From: Blastomyces gilchristii SLH14081
Lineage: Eukaryota; Ascomycota; Eurotiomycetes; Onygenales; Ajellomycetaceae
DNA length: 64,000 nucleotides
Direction: 5' to 3'
Assembly: GCF_000003855.2 (NCBI RefSeq)
Contig: NW_003101668.1
Location: forward strand, 372,001 to 436,000
This document shows positions 1 to 12,073 of the stretch, piece after piece; within the stretch, counting starts at the first letter, position 1; each line of letters starts with the position of its first letter. The notes beneath the pieces were generated by a model. The model saw only the letters and a list, made by a program, of their open reading frames with translations. It was not told the origin of the DNA and did no database searches. Made by a program: the position numbers and the translations under genes.

Positions 1-285
1 CAGTAGTCTAGTAGTAGAAATCCATTTAGCCATTTGCATGTTCCCGCTTTTTTTTTTTTCCAAAAGAGAGTAAAAAAAATAAAGCAAGAGATCAATTTTA
101 TTTTTTTTTCCATTGGAATTAGTGTATAAAAATGCCAAAAGAAATTCATCCATTTTATTATTGCCTGTCTCTCTCTCTCTTTTTCCCCTTCCCTTTTGCA
201 ATTTACTCTCACCATACATCAGAACAACAGCACCAGCTACAGCAACAACGTCAACAACACCTGATCGTTGATCAAATCATACCCC

Positions 286-2423
286 TCAATCCTCATCCCA
301 ATTAGGATTCTGCCCCGGTGGCTTTGGCCCGCCCGCCTGCCTGGCCACAATAATCTGATCAACCGACAACACCGTCCGCGCCGCCTCCGTCGCCAACCTG
401 ATAGCCCATGCCTTCGAAACGAGTAAATCAAGGATCCCGTCATCGACGGCATTCACGGTTCCCGAGGTGGAGAATGCATGTAAGTCTACGCCGGTGGTCC
501 AGAATGGCTCGTCTTCATCGGACGAGGAGGCGTTTTCGGACGACTCTTCCGATTCCTCCTCTTCATCTTCATCGTCATCGTCAGCATTGGAGGGGCGGTT
601 CTTGTTTGCCGGTATCGATCTACGGTGTTGCTGATGCGCGGTGTAGAGACGTGATAGGACCTCGGTGGCATCCAGGCCGGCGGATTCAGCCAGCGTGCGT
701 GGGATGACTTCGAACGCCTCGGCATATTTGCGGATGGCATACTGTGGAAGCCCAGGAGTTTTATCCGCAATGGCAGAGATGCGTTCGACGAGTTGGATCT
801 CCGTCGCGCCAGCGCCAGGGACCAGGCGGGGGTCCTTTGTTACTGCTTTGATAACATTGACGCCGTCATCAATGGCGCGCTCAACGTCATCGAGGAGGTT
901 TTGCGTTGCGCCGCGCAGCACGATGGTTGCAGTCCGTGTGACGGTGCCAGCGTCCTCTTGTCGGAAGACGGTCACGCGGTCACCGCCAATCTCGAGCGTC
1001 TCGACCACGTCAACGGTACCCATTTCATCCGGCATGGGAGCACCAAGGCGGGCAAGGGGTGTAGCGCCAACAACACGGCATAGACGGCGGAGTTCGAATT
1101 TGGAGAGTACCTTGATGACGAGGATGTTGAAGCGGTTGAGGTAGTGCATTGCCAGCTCGCCGATTGTAGAGCCTGCCACGGCGACACGGACACCGGAGTC
1201 ATATAATTCTTTAATTGTTGCTTCCAGACGTGCCTCTTCGCCCTTTGTGAAATCCAACATCTCCTTCGCATTGTGCAAGAGGACTGTTCCTTTCGTTTCT
1301 GTTTGTGAAATATCGATCGGACAGCTGAAAACGCCAACCTTGGCTTTTTTGGCCTTTTTTATAGCTCCGTCGGGTTCACGGCCGAAAACCATTCCTTTGA
1401 CGACTCGTGATTGCTCCAAGCTACCTCCCATGATTTTGACAACTCGAATATTATCCACATTGAAATTTGCTGGGTTCTTTGGGAGGACTGCCAACACGGC
1501 CTCTGCAACAAGTGGAGCAAGAATATCTTCTGAGCCGGACTGTTTGCTTGCAATGACAGTTCTGACCGCTTTGCTCAACTCCGTCGTAGACCGTAGCTCC
1601 TTGAGCCGATCCACCTCGAGATCTAGAGAAGAGGTTAACAACAGACGTCAGTGAAAGAATTTCCCTAAAATATAGCAAATTAAACAACAAAAAAATTAAC
1701 GAATACAAGAAATAGGGCAAAAAAACTCACCGTCCAAACACCTCAACGCAATCCCCTGCGCCTTCTCATACCCCAGAACAATATCGCTCGTCTTAAGTCC
1801 CATTCGCAGTAATTCTTCGGCCTTTTTCAGCAACTCTCCCGTAAGCACAATAACCAAATTAGTCGCATCGCCCATCTCTGCTTCCTGCTGCTGGCTGGCC
1901 ATGACGACCAGTTTGGCAGCCGGGTGCACAACCTCCAGCTCGCGTAGGATGGTGGCGGCATCGGAGGTCAGGATCAGCTTCTGTAGGTGGTTGATTACGA
2001 TTTTGTTGCGGCCGTTAGGGCCCAGTGAGGTCTGCACGGTCTGTGCAATGGCGCGGCATGCTTCGATATTACGGAGGACAGCGCCGTCTTCGGAGTCATG
2101 GCTGTGCGGAGAAGGGTTTGTTAGTTAGAGTGGGATGGATAGTGAGTGGCCTTGTTGGTTATTGATATTTGGTATGGTTTTTCATATACCGGAGTTTCTC
2201 CGAGTGGCTTGGGGCAGAAGGGGATATACGGGATAATGAGACGAAGAAGAACGTCAAACTTGAAGAAAAAGATATAGTGTTGTGATGCGTGGTGCGTGGG
2301 TGGGATGTACCAATATTATGGCATATCAGCGGGGAGGGGAGGGGCGAAAGTTCGAAGCACGTACCTGGTATAACCCTGCTTGAACAGCCCAGCATTTGGG
2401 GCGTTGGGAATTGACAACGACAT
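286..2423 (-). CDS. CCT8: T-complex protein 1 subunit theta (CCT8)
   Basis: Subunit theta of the cytosolic chaperonin TRiC/CCT, the ATP-driven double ring that folds actin, tubulin and many WD40 proteins. Three exons join in frame: 2365-2423, 1731-2101 and 286-1622, giving about 588 residues. The N-terminus MSLSIPNAPNAGLFKQGYTS and the segments TSLGPNGRNKIV (nucleotide-binding loop) and GDATNLVIVLTGELL are typical of group II chaperonins and of theta in particular. PGAGATEIQL matches the equatorial-domain signature. The C-terminus carries an acidic DDDDEDEEEESEES insertion and ends GGPKPPGQNPNWDED; the tail is slightly longer than yeast Cct8 (568 residues). Both introns have GT-AG ends (2102-2364 and 1623-1730). 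OMA1 lies upstream on the same strand. Family identity is near certain; exon ends were assigned by eye. Confidence 0.96.
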
Positions 2424-2757
2424 GGTTATATGTGTATGTATATGTGCCTCCTCCTCTGTCTATGGTGAAGAGGAATCGGGTGGGTGGTGATGTCGTCTTC
2501 TCCGTTTTTGAAGCTGCTCTGATTGCCCGAATTTGGTGAGCTCAGGCTTGGGTGGGCGATGAGTTTGCTCTGTTTGCACTCTAGTATCAATACATCCATG
2601 GTACGAAGATTACATACAAATATTTCGCTACTATCAAAGTCAAATGCCTGCAATGATTACCGCTTTAGCATTAAATTGCAACTATTGTCGACTTATCGTA
2701 CACATTATCTGGAGATGCCAAATAGATATCCAATTCATATGTTATACACACGCTGCT
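2424..2757. other. CCT8-OMA1 intergenic spacer
   Basis: A 334-bp spacer between the 3' end of OMA1 and the start of CCT8, both on the minus strand. It must hold the CCT8 promoter and the OMA1 3' UTR. I see no coding potential and no convincing individual element. Confidence 0.5.
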
Positions 2758-3871
2758 CTACCAGAAAGACCCGATTGCCTGTCCAAAACTCTCGGCTACG
2801 AATGACATGTCAGCAGGGAGTCCATTAAACTCCAGCAATCATTAACATCAAAATCACCTACCATATCGCTCTGTAACTCCACATCCGCTGTCATCATACA
2901 CGGTATTTGCTTGCGGGAGCCTAGAGTAGGAATATCGTCGTTAGCAAATCAAAATCCCATACGCACGCTCTCCGAGGACAGTAAAAGCCGCGCGAATTGT
3001 AAATTACACTTACCATTTCTGAATTGCCTCCATCCGTCTCCGGCTCTGTATATAACGCCGTCAGTTAATATATTCAAACAATACGAATAAATATTGATCA
3101 ATAAACCCACAGAAGGATGCGTCGACAATATCTGGGAAGGCACTGCCTTCTCTGCCCGGTGCATCCGGCTCCATCTATATTTTTTTTAAAAAAAAGAAGG
3201 GACGGGGAGTTGTTAGCGAACGTTATAATCAAAATCCTTGAACGCGTGGGCTCGTTAGAACATATTAAAAAGCAGGGAAAACATACAATCCAACCGCAGC
3301 TTCAGGTTTAAAACAGCTCTTTGCCATCATCACTGTCAAGGGGACCATGGTTAGAGAATCCGCCCATCATTTCTAGTGCGAAGCGGGTACAGAACATACT
3401 GAGTCCAATCTCATCCGCCTCAGACTATGTAATATCGTAAGGCGGCACGTTAGCAACAGGAACAATAACAATCTCCTCCCGCCAATCCATAACATAATAG
3501 CGCAGAAGACATAGTCGAAGTAAAACAAAAAAAAAAAAAAAAAAAACAGGCACTAACCTCCTGCGTCCTCGAATTCGGCAAAGCAAGCATCAAATTCAAA
3601 ATCGCCGACGACAGGTTTTGCGACACGTCAAACAGCATCGATGCTGCCAACGCGGCGACGATCACGATGATACTCGAACTCATGCGCTCGGCCGGGTGGT
3701 GGGCGAGGACGTGTGCGATTTCATGTCCCAGGACGGCAGCGAGACCGTCCCTATCTCGGCAGATGGGTAAAATGCCCGTGAACACGAAGACGTTTCCACT
3801 GCGAAGAAGAAATAGACTATGATCAGTAAAAAGGTTGCTTGCTGCGTACGAATACAATATAATTTGAAGCG

Positions 3872-3902
<31 letters not shown>

Positions 3903-4243
3903 CATATACGTACCCCGGCAACACAAATGCATTCATCTCCGACGAGTTAATCACATGCACCTTCCACTTCAGATTCTTAAGCAGGGCATCTTCTTCGCCC
4001 AGCTGCGGCTGGCCGGAGAGGATCAACTTGCGAAAGACACTGTCGACATATCTGACGAGGTGATGAGACTCGGGTAGGAATTGGCCTCGATATTCCTGCA
4101 AGATCATCTCGTACGTCTGTTTGCCGAATTGCATCTCCATCTCGTTGGAAATGCAGTTGAAACGGCGCCGGCCGGTCATCTACATACGTGCGTAGAACAA
4201 AAGAGAAGTAAGATTTAGCCGATGCGTATGCGTGTATATCTTG

Positions 4244-4292
<49 letters not shown>

Positions 4293-5149
4293 AAAAAAAG
4301 AAAGAAGAATGTTGTTGTTGTTTGTTGGGGGGAGGGGGTTCTCCAAAGAAAAGGGGAAAGGGGGCGAAATTTTTAAAGCTCGAGCAAGAGTGAAGGTAGA
4401 TATAGAAGAAAACCCACCGGAACAACATCCAAATTCCACACGTAGAACCCCACCACCGCCGCCCCGCCCCCGACAATCATATACCGATATTGCGCCCAAA
4501 AGTACGTGAGGCGGCTATTCCCCCATGGCCCCGGCCCCGTTCCTTCGCCCCCGCCATATCCACCGCCGCGCCCCTCAAAGCTCCGGTATTTGTAATTCCC
4601 ATCACGCCTCTGCTGCTGAGATTGCGAGAACGCGCGCAACTGTTTGAGTGGTTGGTGGAGGCGGAGGCGGTGGCAGAGGCGGTGGTGACTGGGTGCTCTC
4701 TGGGAGCGGAGGAGGGGGGGATTGTTGCTGGTGGTGCGGGGAGGGGGGGTATTGCTGGTATAATAAGTCGCGGACGCTGGGCCTGATGCTGGTGGTATCT
4801 GTCGACGGGCTATAGGGTGCGGATCCCACGGGCTTCTCGCTCCCCGCGCAAGACCCGATCGCCAGTGTGCGTGCGAGGGAGAGGATAGCTGGCGCGAGTG
4901 GAGGGGGATGGGGAACTGTGCGGGTGCGGAGTTCGGAGGCGGGATGCGAACGGGGTGCCGTCGCGAGGGTAAGGAGCGGAGAGTCGATGCGGTATTGGTT
5001 TTAAGAGTTTGATTCAGGTTAGTGGTAACGGTCGATAGAGTCCGGGTAAGGAAATATGGGCGGGATAATGACTGCGACAACATTGATGCGGCAGCGCTGG
5101 GGGTGGTGGTGAGCTTCGAGCTCCCGCTGCGGTGAAGCGCGCGCCACAT
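2758..5149 (-). CDS. OMA1: Mitochondrial inner-membrane metallopeptidase OMA1 (M48)
   Basis: Zinc metallopeptidase of the mitochondrial inner membrane that acts in stress-activated protein quality control. I rebuilt nine exons that join in frame to about 500 residues: 4418-5149, 3914-4179, 3558-3798, 3400-3424, 3287-3332, 3111-3174, 3015-3046, 2862-2920 and 2758-2795. The first 150 residues are basic, Ser/Pro-rich and acidic-poor, as in a mitochondrial presequence. A hydrophobic stretch (YMIVGGGAAVVGFYVWNL) follows, then the GRRRFNC motif. The catalytic HEIAH (HExxH) is in exon 3. The third zinc ligand region, EADEIGLMMMAKSCFKPE, appears only when the 25-nt exon 4 is joined to exon 5. The STHPS motif is in exon 6. 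Intron 1 contains a 47-nt A run. The start at 5149 is the first Met of the presequence. Confidence 0.94.
4244..4290 (+). repeat. 47-nt poly-A run inside OMA1 intron 1
   Basis: Uninterrupted A tract on the plus strand, read as poly-T in the OMA1 pre-mRNA. It lies inside intron 1 (4180-4417). Its length may be unreliable in the assembly. Confidence 0.9.
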
Positions 5150-6581
5150 TGCTTGTATGTAACTCCTTCTCCGCAGTAGTAGTAGTAGTAGTAGTTAGTG
5201 GAAGTCAAGGCCTGTTGTTTGTCAATGCTTGGTCTATGAGTTCTGTTGGGATATCGGTGTGGTAAGCTAGCTTTTTGAAGCTCTCAGGAGTCGAGGATGA
5301 AGTATTTAGGTGAGGTGATAATGCAAGGCAACAAACAGTGCATCATCATTGCTCATAAAATATATACCAGCACGTTCGCAGCGAGTCACCCCACCAACGA
5401 TCTACTTTATTCGTTTGTCAAAGGTGGGAAAGGGAATGTAAAATATAATAAATAACTATCAGAATAAAATAAGTAAAAATAAATAAAAATAAAAATAGAA
5501 AAAGAAGAAAAAAAAGAACAAAAAAAAAAAGAAAAAAGAAAAAAACAGCAGCAAATGCTCCCGATAGCGGCCTATGGATAGAGAAACAGCCCACTCTCTC
5601 AGGATTAAAAGAACAACGATAAGAAGAAGTGAACTGGTCTCTGCCATTTCACTTTAACTTATCGCAGCCAAGTAAAAATTCCTCTCTCCTTTCCCGTCTA
5701 TATTTCACGTACGCGCATTTGTGGCAGAAATATCACAACAAAATGTCGCACAAAAATGTACATATATAGAGATATATAGACAGCTTGTTAAACTAGATAA
5801 CTGGGTAGATAGACAACAAAACCAATCAAGAAATATGTAAAAAACACACACAAAAAGGGGGTCCCCGGGGTGAGTTAGAAAGAGATGGCCAAGTATCCAA
5901 AACATTCCAGGACGGAAACATGAAATGGGAGAAACAGGGAGGTAAAACATATAAGAAAAATTCAAATGATCAACATTTGGCATCCATGGAAAAACGAGTT
6001 CATTAATTTTCCAACCAATTCTCCAGAAAAAAAAAAAAAAAAAAGCAACCAAGGGAATTAAAAAATAGCAAATATAGATTATAGATTGAGGGGATATAGT
6101 GTATAGAGGTATACGAAGTGGAGAAAGAAAAAGAAAAAGAAAAGGAAAAAAATCCTGATCCGGAATCTGGGAGCAAGAAGTAGAAGAAGAAGAAGGAAGA
6201 GTCCAAAAACAACAGGAGAGGGGTATGATACACAACAAAAAATAAATCAAACCAGGGGGGAAAATGCGAACCGTAAGAAGGTAAACGATGTAAGGGGTAA
6301 AAAAGTGTGTATATGAGTATATACCCAGGAAACGGAAATCATGAAATGGGGGCGGAGGGGGTGGTGATAAGTAACAGGCATGAAAAAGAAAAGAAAAAGG
6401 TGCAGGGCACTTGGAAAACGAGATGTACCACACACGGATGCGCCCAAGACTAGACAAATAGCCTGAAAAAGAGAAACCAGAAACCAGAAAGGGAGGAGGA
6501 AAACAAAAAGGGGGAGGGGTTGGTGGTCAAGTTTGTATATACCCCAACACCCAACAAACAAATATATACCTAATACCTCAT
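5150..6581. other. Gene-free spacer, low complexity
   Basis: About 1.4 kb between the start of OMA1 and the 3' end of the RING-PH-VWA gene. It has long A/G-rich tracts (for example 5465-5550 and 6115-6210). A 250-codon open frame on the minus strand here is Phe/Ser/Leu/Pro-rich, the usual result of reading purine-rich DNA on the opposite strand, so I do not call it a gene. Confidence 0.6.
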
Positions 6582-9500
6582 CTACTCCTCCGCCAACGAA
6601 TCATCCCCGATTTCCCTCCACTCCCTCGATCGCTCCGTCAACCGTTTAATCCCCGCAACACGTTCCGCCCAATGCGCCTCCGACAGCGTGCGGAACGTAT
6701 ACGCCCTCTGCGACGAAATGATGCCGATGGCCTGCAGCACCGCTTTGCGCGAATCGCGCCCGAAGACGGCCGGGTGGTTTATCCACTCAAGCGCAGCTTC
6801 TATGTCGGCGTCCAGGGCGGCGATTATGGAGCTGTCGACGGCGTTGACGGGTGGGGTTATAGTGGCGGTTTCGGAGGGTGGGTTGGAAGGGGGGTGCGGT
6901 GAGTGGGGGATTGCTGGGGGTGTGGAGGCGTGCGTGGTGTTGGTGGTTTCGGGGATCTCCGGGGAGGAGGAGTTGGGGGAGCTGAGAGCGCTGGCGGCGT
7001 CTTGGGTGGGTTTTTGGGCGAAGGGGGGGAGGGGGGGGAGGCCGCCCTTTCCCAGGCCCTTGAGGATGCTGCGGGTTTCTGTGAGGAGGTGGTGGGCACG
7101 GTCTTGTTGGGAGCGCGAGACGAGGGTTAGGGCTCGTGTGAGCATGTCTGAGGTGAGGAGCTCCATGCGGCGTTGCACGATGGAGGGGTGCGGTGGGATG
7201 GGTGGCGTAGAGGGTCTTCCGGACTTGGGGCGCTGGGAGGCTGGGAGCATGGTAATCGCGAGGAGAGATGGTCTTGGGCAATGCGCCAAGTGGCCTTCGC
7301 GAAGAATGTCTCCATACGTGAGATCAGCCTGGATCAGAGGAACCTCTTCTACGCTAACGATGCGCTGCTCATCGCCGTCGAGTGGTCCACCAAGGGCTTC
7401 TAGCCCGGAAACAATGCTCTCCCAAGCGTCCTGAGGTACATGTTCTTGCGTCGTGTTGTCAGGGATAATGACAAGTTGGACGAGGATATCTACACCACAC
7501 GATTAGCGCCATGGATATATATACGCACAGATCAAGCCTACAAGATTCCATCTTGTGTCTTTACTTACCCCGTTTGTCACCAAACCTTAAATCGCCAAGT
7601 GCCGCCTCTGCATCCCGGCCCGCTGCTCGTTTGGTAGTTTGCAGAGCGCCGCTAATTTTTACAAATTTCGCTGGAGAACCCTCGGGCAGCCGCAGCTTGA
7701 GCTTAGCGTTTTGGTGAGAGGTGGTCTGAAGCGATCCCAGACATCCCGCGACGCACTCTCGAAGCATCATCCAATCCTTAACGTACGTATATGAAGCTTT
7801 GGTCCGAGTAGATAATTCGATCATGGTATCGGGTTTGTGCGTAAGTCCCAATCCAAACGAATGGATCCCGACCCTGACGGAAAGAACACAAGTGAGCACG
7901 ACAAACAAGTCAAAGATGAAGAAACATACGCAAACAGGTTAGGGGAAAAGAGCGGGGAAACCCGCCCGCGGGGGGGGGGGGGGGGTAAATCGAGAAGGGA
8001 AACAAAGCACTAAATTTGCAGCCTCCGCCCGGGAAAACACAAAGGCCACACTCTCCGGCTCAGAAATGGACGAATCACTAATCAGCAAAATAGTCGAGAG
8101 CGGGTTATTCGATTTCCGCTGCATCAGCAGGGTCCATGGCAACATTCGCCCCTTCAACGACGTCTGCGCGAAGACTCTTTTGCCCCACCGGACGTATCGA
8201 GTTAAGAATAGTTCCCCATCCGCTCCAGGCTTTTGTCGTCATGCCGACCAACGGCACACCTCCACCACTAGACCCGAACGTAACGAGACCCATTCGATCT
8301 CGCGGGCCGAGATTCTGCACTAGGAATTTGAGAGCGTCGCGGAGAAGGGTGATCTTAAGCCCCTGCATGGATGACGAGACCGGGATGACGATGACTAGAT
8401 CGAGAGGAACGTGGAAACTTGGGAGTAGAGTGTCCCTGATCGAGTTGGTGTAATCTGTCAATGCGGTGTTGTTGGATTTTGATGCCCCATATGACGAGGT
8501 GGTGGAGGAGACGCGTTTGATCGTTTTATGAGTCCGATAATCATCCTCCTCGGTGCCGGAGGTATCCACGTCGTAGTCTGGGTTCCGGCCTCCTGCTGAA
8601 TCGGGATTGTGGAGATCAAGAAGACCTCGTCTCCAAAGCTCTAGCTGGTTGCGACTCTGGAATTGGAGGTGGAAACATGGGAGCTCCGCAACGGAGAGAT
8701 TAAGAGTCAAAATGGGTTCCTCTATGATAAAGTTAGGAACAAGACGACGTGAATATTTTCATCGGGGCTGGTGGTTCGGTAAGGGGAATAGGGGATAAAT
8801 TACCTGGCACGGATTCCACGTCCTTCAAATGTTTCTTGATAAGAATAGACCCCTTCAACGTACACCTGGTCATCTTTCGCTTGGTCCTCGGATCCTCAAA
8901 CTGACTATGTCCATTTTTCTTTTCCTTCACGCAAATAAGCATCTCCGCGAAAAGATAGCATTCTAGCTCCTGCCACGACGTCCGATCCTTGCCAACACGA
9001 ACAGTTCCATGTAGTTTGAGTTTTCCAAACCTGTGAAATGAGTTAGCAAGCCAATATATATATAACCAAACAACTACAGCATCGTTTCTCATCTACGAGA
9101 ATAGCTTTATATATACCTTTGGAATTCCAGACCATGCCAATTGTCGACGCGCATGCGCAACTCCTCTGAAATCTCCTGTAGGGCCTCTTGCGCCTCATAA
9201 GGAACCGGCAACGGTCGCGCAGGCTGCTTGATCGGCGGACTCACAATCTCCTCATTGCGCGGTGGTGGTATATGTGCCGTATGACGTAAATCCTCCAGGT
9301 CAGGGTGCCAGTTGCCCTCAGGAACCTCAACAGTCACCAGGCAAGTCAAGGACTGCTGCTGCCGTGACCGATTGAGTGTCGGGAACTCGCTGCGCACGGT
9401 TACAATTGGGGCCGGTATCGGGTTCCGTATGACACCCGGGCGCGGGCTAAGGTCGGATTCCATGGCCTGTACGTCGTAATCATGCCGCCTCCCGGTACTG

Positions 9501-11130
9501 TGGTGCTGGCCGTCTCCATAGTCGCCCGAAGATGCAACCCCGGTGGTACCACTGTCCGAGCGCGAATGTGGTTGCCGTGTTGACGGGCTTGTTAGACGCT
9601 CGACCCTCTCGCGCTGGTTACTGGTATCTCTACTATGACGCCTGCGAGAGTCCCGGCTGCAATGCAGACTGCCCATGTCGTCTTCATGCGCACGGTTACC
9701 ATTGATATCCCACGGTGTGGGAGTATTTTGATTTCCTCTACGGCTGGACACATCGCTGACAGATACAGATCGAACAATATTGGAGAGTTTTGCTGCAAGC
9801 GAGGGGGATTGAAATCAGTCAGTGCATATCCCACATCAAAACTGGCACCTAGAATAAATAAATATAAAAAAAACCGGGGGGGGGGGGCGAGCGAGGGTGA
9901 AAATTACCTAAATCAAGCACGTTTCCTCCTCGATTACTATCCAAACCCAGGGGCGCACTGCATGTGGGACAGTACTGCGATTCGAATTCTTTGATATACT
10001 CATAAAAGCATGCTTCATGAGAAACGTGGCCACATGATAACTGGAGGATGCGTTCTCCACGAAGAGTATGTTCCAACGGCTCTTCACAGACTGCGCATTC
10101 GCTACCCACAAAGGTCCTCTCCCTCCGCGGCCGGGTCCGTTCGACGTCCATCATACCCGCCATCGACCTGCCCGGTCGCGAGTTGAAGGACGTCTGGGAG
10201 TGATTTGAGTGCCCGCGGGATCCTGGGCGATACCCCGGTCTCGACGATGACCTGAGATTGGAATTGGAAGGGGTTCGGGGAAACTGGGATAGCGCTGAGT
10301 GGCTTCTTTCTGCTGGAGGTGATAGGGAGGGGGAGAACTGAGAGCGGTGATGAGAGGTTAAGAGCGTTGACTGCGACGAGTCTGGTCGAAGAGAAGAGCA
10401 GTTGACTTGCGAGCGGAGGTCTAGATCGACGTGGTGGTTGGCTTAGTTAACGTTTTTGGCTTTTTACTTTTGTCAATTGCAGGACATACGAAAGTAGGAG
10501 CAGCTAGATAATTGATTTAACTGATGACAGATTGACAGGTTGAAAAGTCGATCGGGCAAAGCGGGCGTAGTAGGTTAAATAATAAAAAAACAAATAACGA
10601 GCAGGCAGTGGCCTGGGAGAAAGAGAAGTAATGCAATGCAGGTAGCCGAATCAGCAGACGCCCAGGAGCAGCATACTAGTATAGTATATGAAATCGAGAG
10701 CAGCCAATAATGGGTCAATGCTAGACAGATGAACTGACTTTTGGGAAAAGAGCGCAGTAGTAAAAATACGTATACAAGATATTTAACTACTGTAAAGGGG
10801 GGAGGGGGAGGAAGAGGAGGAGGGGAGGGGAGGTGAAGGAGTAATATTCATGGATTATAAAAAAGCAACAAGCAGCAGGGAAAAAAAAAGCAAAGAAAAC
10901 GAAAACGAGGTTTAAAGAAAAAATAAGCCGAGATAAAGTCTGGGAAAAAAAAAAAAAAAAAAAAAACACGAACAGCTCCCCAAGCCAAAGAAAAAAAATA
11001 AAATAAACCCACCTTGCCGTGAGGATCTTCTTGGGCCAAACAGGCCAAGACTGGATAGATAGCGATGAGAGGTGTCGTCCTTGTCCTTCGGGGTGGAATC
11101 GAGCCTGGACGGAGCTCGGTGCTGCCACAT
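6582..11130 (-). CDS. RING-PH-VWA protein, Far1/Ste5-like scaffold candidate
   Basis: Large protein of about 1,150 residues with, in order, a Ser-rich N-terminus, a RING-H2 finger (CAVC, then CGHVSHEAC, then CPTC), a PH-like domain (FGKLKLHGTVRVGKDRTSW onward) and a von Willebrand A domain (PLDLVIVIPVSSSMQGLK to SIHSFGLG-type strands), then a long C-terminal tail. In yeasts the order RING-PH-VWA marks the pheromone-pathway scaffolds Far1 and Ste5; that functional link is inference. Exons read: 11013-11130 (starts MWQHRAPSRL), 9908-10441, 9117-9792, 8804-9030, 8721 to about 8010, 7569-7873 and 6582-7489. The first intron is long (10442-11012). Two problems lie in the VWA domain. One extra base is needed out of frame at 8130-8132. 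The exon end before 7873 is also unclear beside a 16-nt G run (C on the coding strand). Confidence 0.78.
7970..7985 (+). repeat. 16-nt poly-G run at an unresolved exon edge
   Basis: Homopolymer in the RING-PH-VWA gene. With 15 rather than 16 bases the coding frame would stay open to a strong donor (coding strand GTATGT at about 7929-7924), and the following exon would then join in phase. With 16 bases a stop intervenes. Confidence 0.85.
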
Positions 11131-11305
11131 CAGACTCGAAGCAACAAGAGAGGGAGAATGGGTTAGAAATAATAATAGGAGGTTCCAATCCCAAGATTGG
11201 AGGCGGGTAGCGCGAGTGAGGTGAGGATAGGATAGCGCGGGCGTAGCGTCGTTGTGGTGGGCGCTGGTGGAGGACGTCTGTCTCTTGTTTATCGTCTGGG
11301 AGAAT

Positions 11306-11343
<38 letters not shown>

Positions 11344-12038
11344 GATGGAGAGAGACAGAGAGTCAAGAGAGACAAGAGAGAGGAGCTGGCAGACAAAGCA
11401 CACAGGCTGAGCGATGAAGAAGAGCTCGCTCACAGTCACTCCAGACCAGACAGACAGTAGTAAGATAATGATAATAATAATAACAATACTAAGAGTAACT
11501 TAGTAGTAGTGCATGCCAGACAGTCTCCAGGATCCTCTAGCAATCACAGGGGATGCGGAGTCGGTCGTTGACTAGCAGCAGTAGCAGTTTTAGCCCTGGA
11601 ATAGTTACAGCCTGTATTCGATATCGTATCAGCTGTAGGAATATATAGTCAGTAGTAGAGTAGTGTAGTGGCGAGGGCGGGAATGGACGGAGGGGGCTGC
11701 AATACAGCAATAATAATAATAATAATAATAATAATCACCGTATCGGCATAATCGCAGACAAGGCGTCAGAATACAGACGCCGTACCGGGTTTACCAGGAA
11801 GAGAGCCTCGAAGAGGTCAGTCAATATAGTTACTGGTAAATCAACCCGGGATACGGGATATGTAGGTATACAGCTGGAAGAAAGGAAAAGAAAGGAAAGG
11901 GAAAGAAAAGGAAGAACATGGGAAACCGGAAGAATGGGATGCAAGAAGCAAAAGAAAGAATGAAAGAATGCGAGAAAACAAGGACAAAAGTCAAAATAAC
12001 AGAAAAACAGAAATAAAAAAACACAAAAAACAAAAAAA

Positions 12039-12073
<35 letters not shown>

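Noticed and set aside
5705..6457. 250-codon minus-strand open frame
   Set aside because: Rich in Phe/Ser/Pro/Leu/Cys because the plus strand is purine-rich. No domain and no plausible splice partners.
6688..7434. 248-codon plus-strand frame
   Set aside because: Antisense shadow of the final exon of the RING-PH-VWA gene, whose reading fits conserved protein far better.
11311..11340. Regular GA repeat considered as a CRISPR or tandem protein repeat
   Set aside because: Plain dinucleotide microsatellite with no spacers, in a eukaryotic genome.
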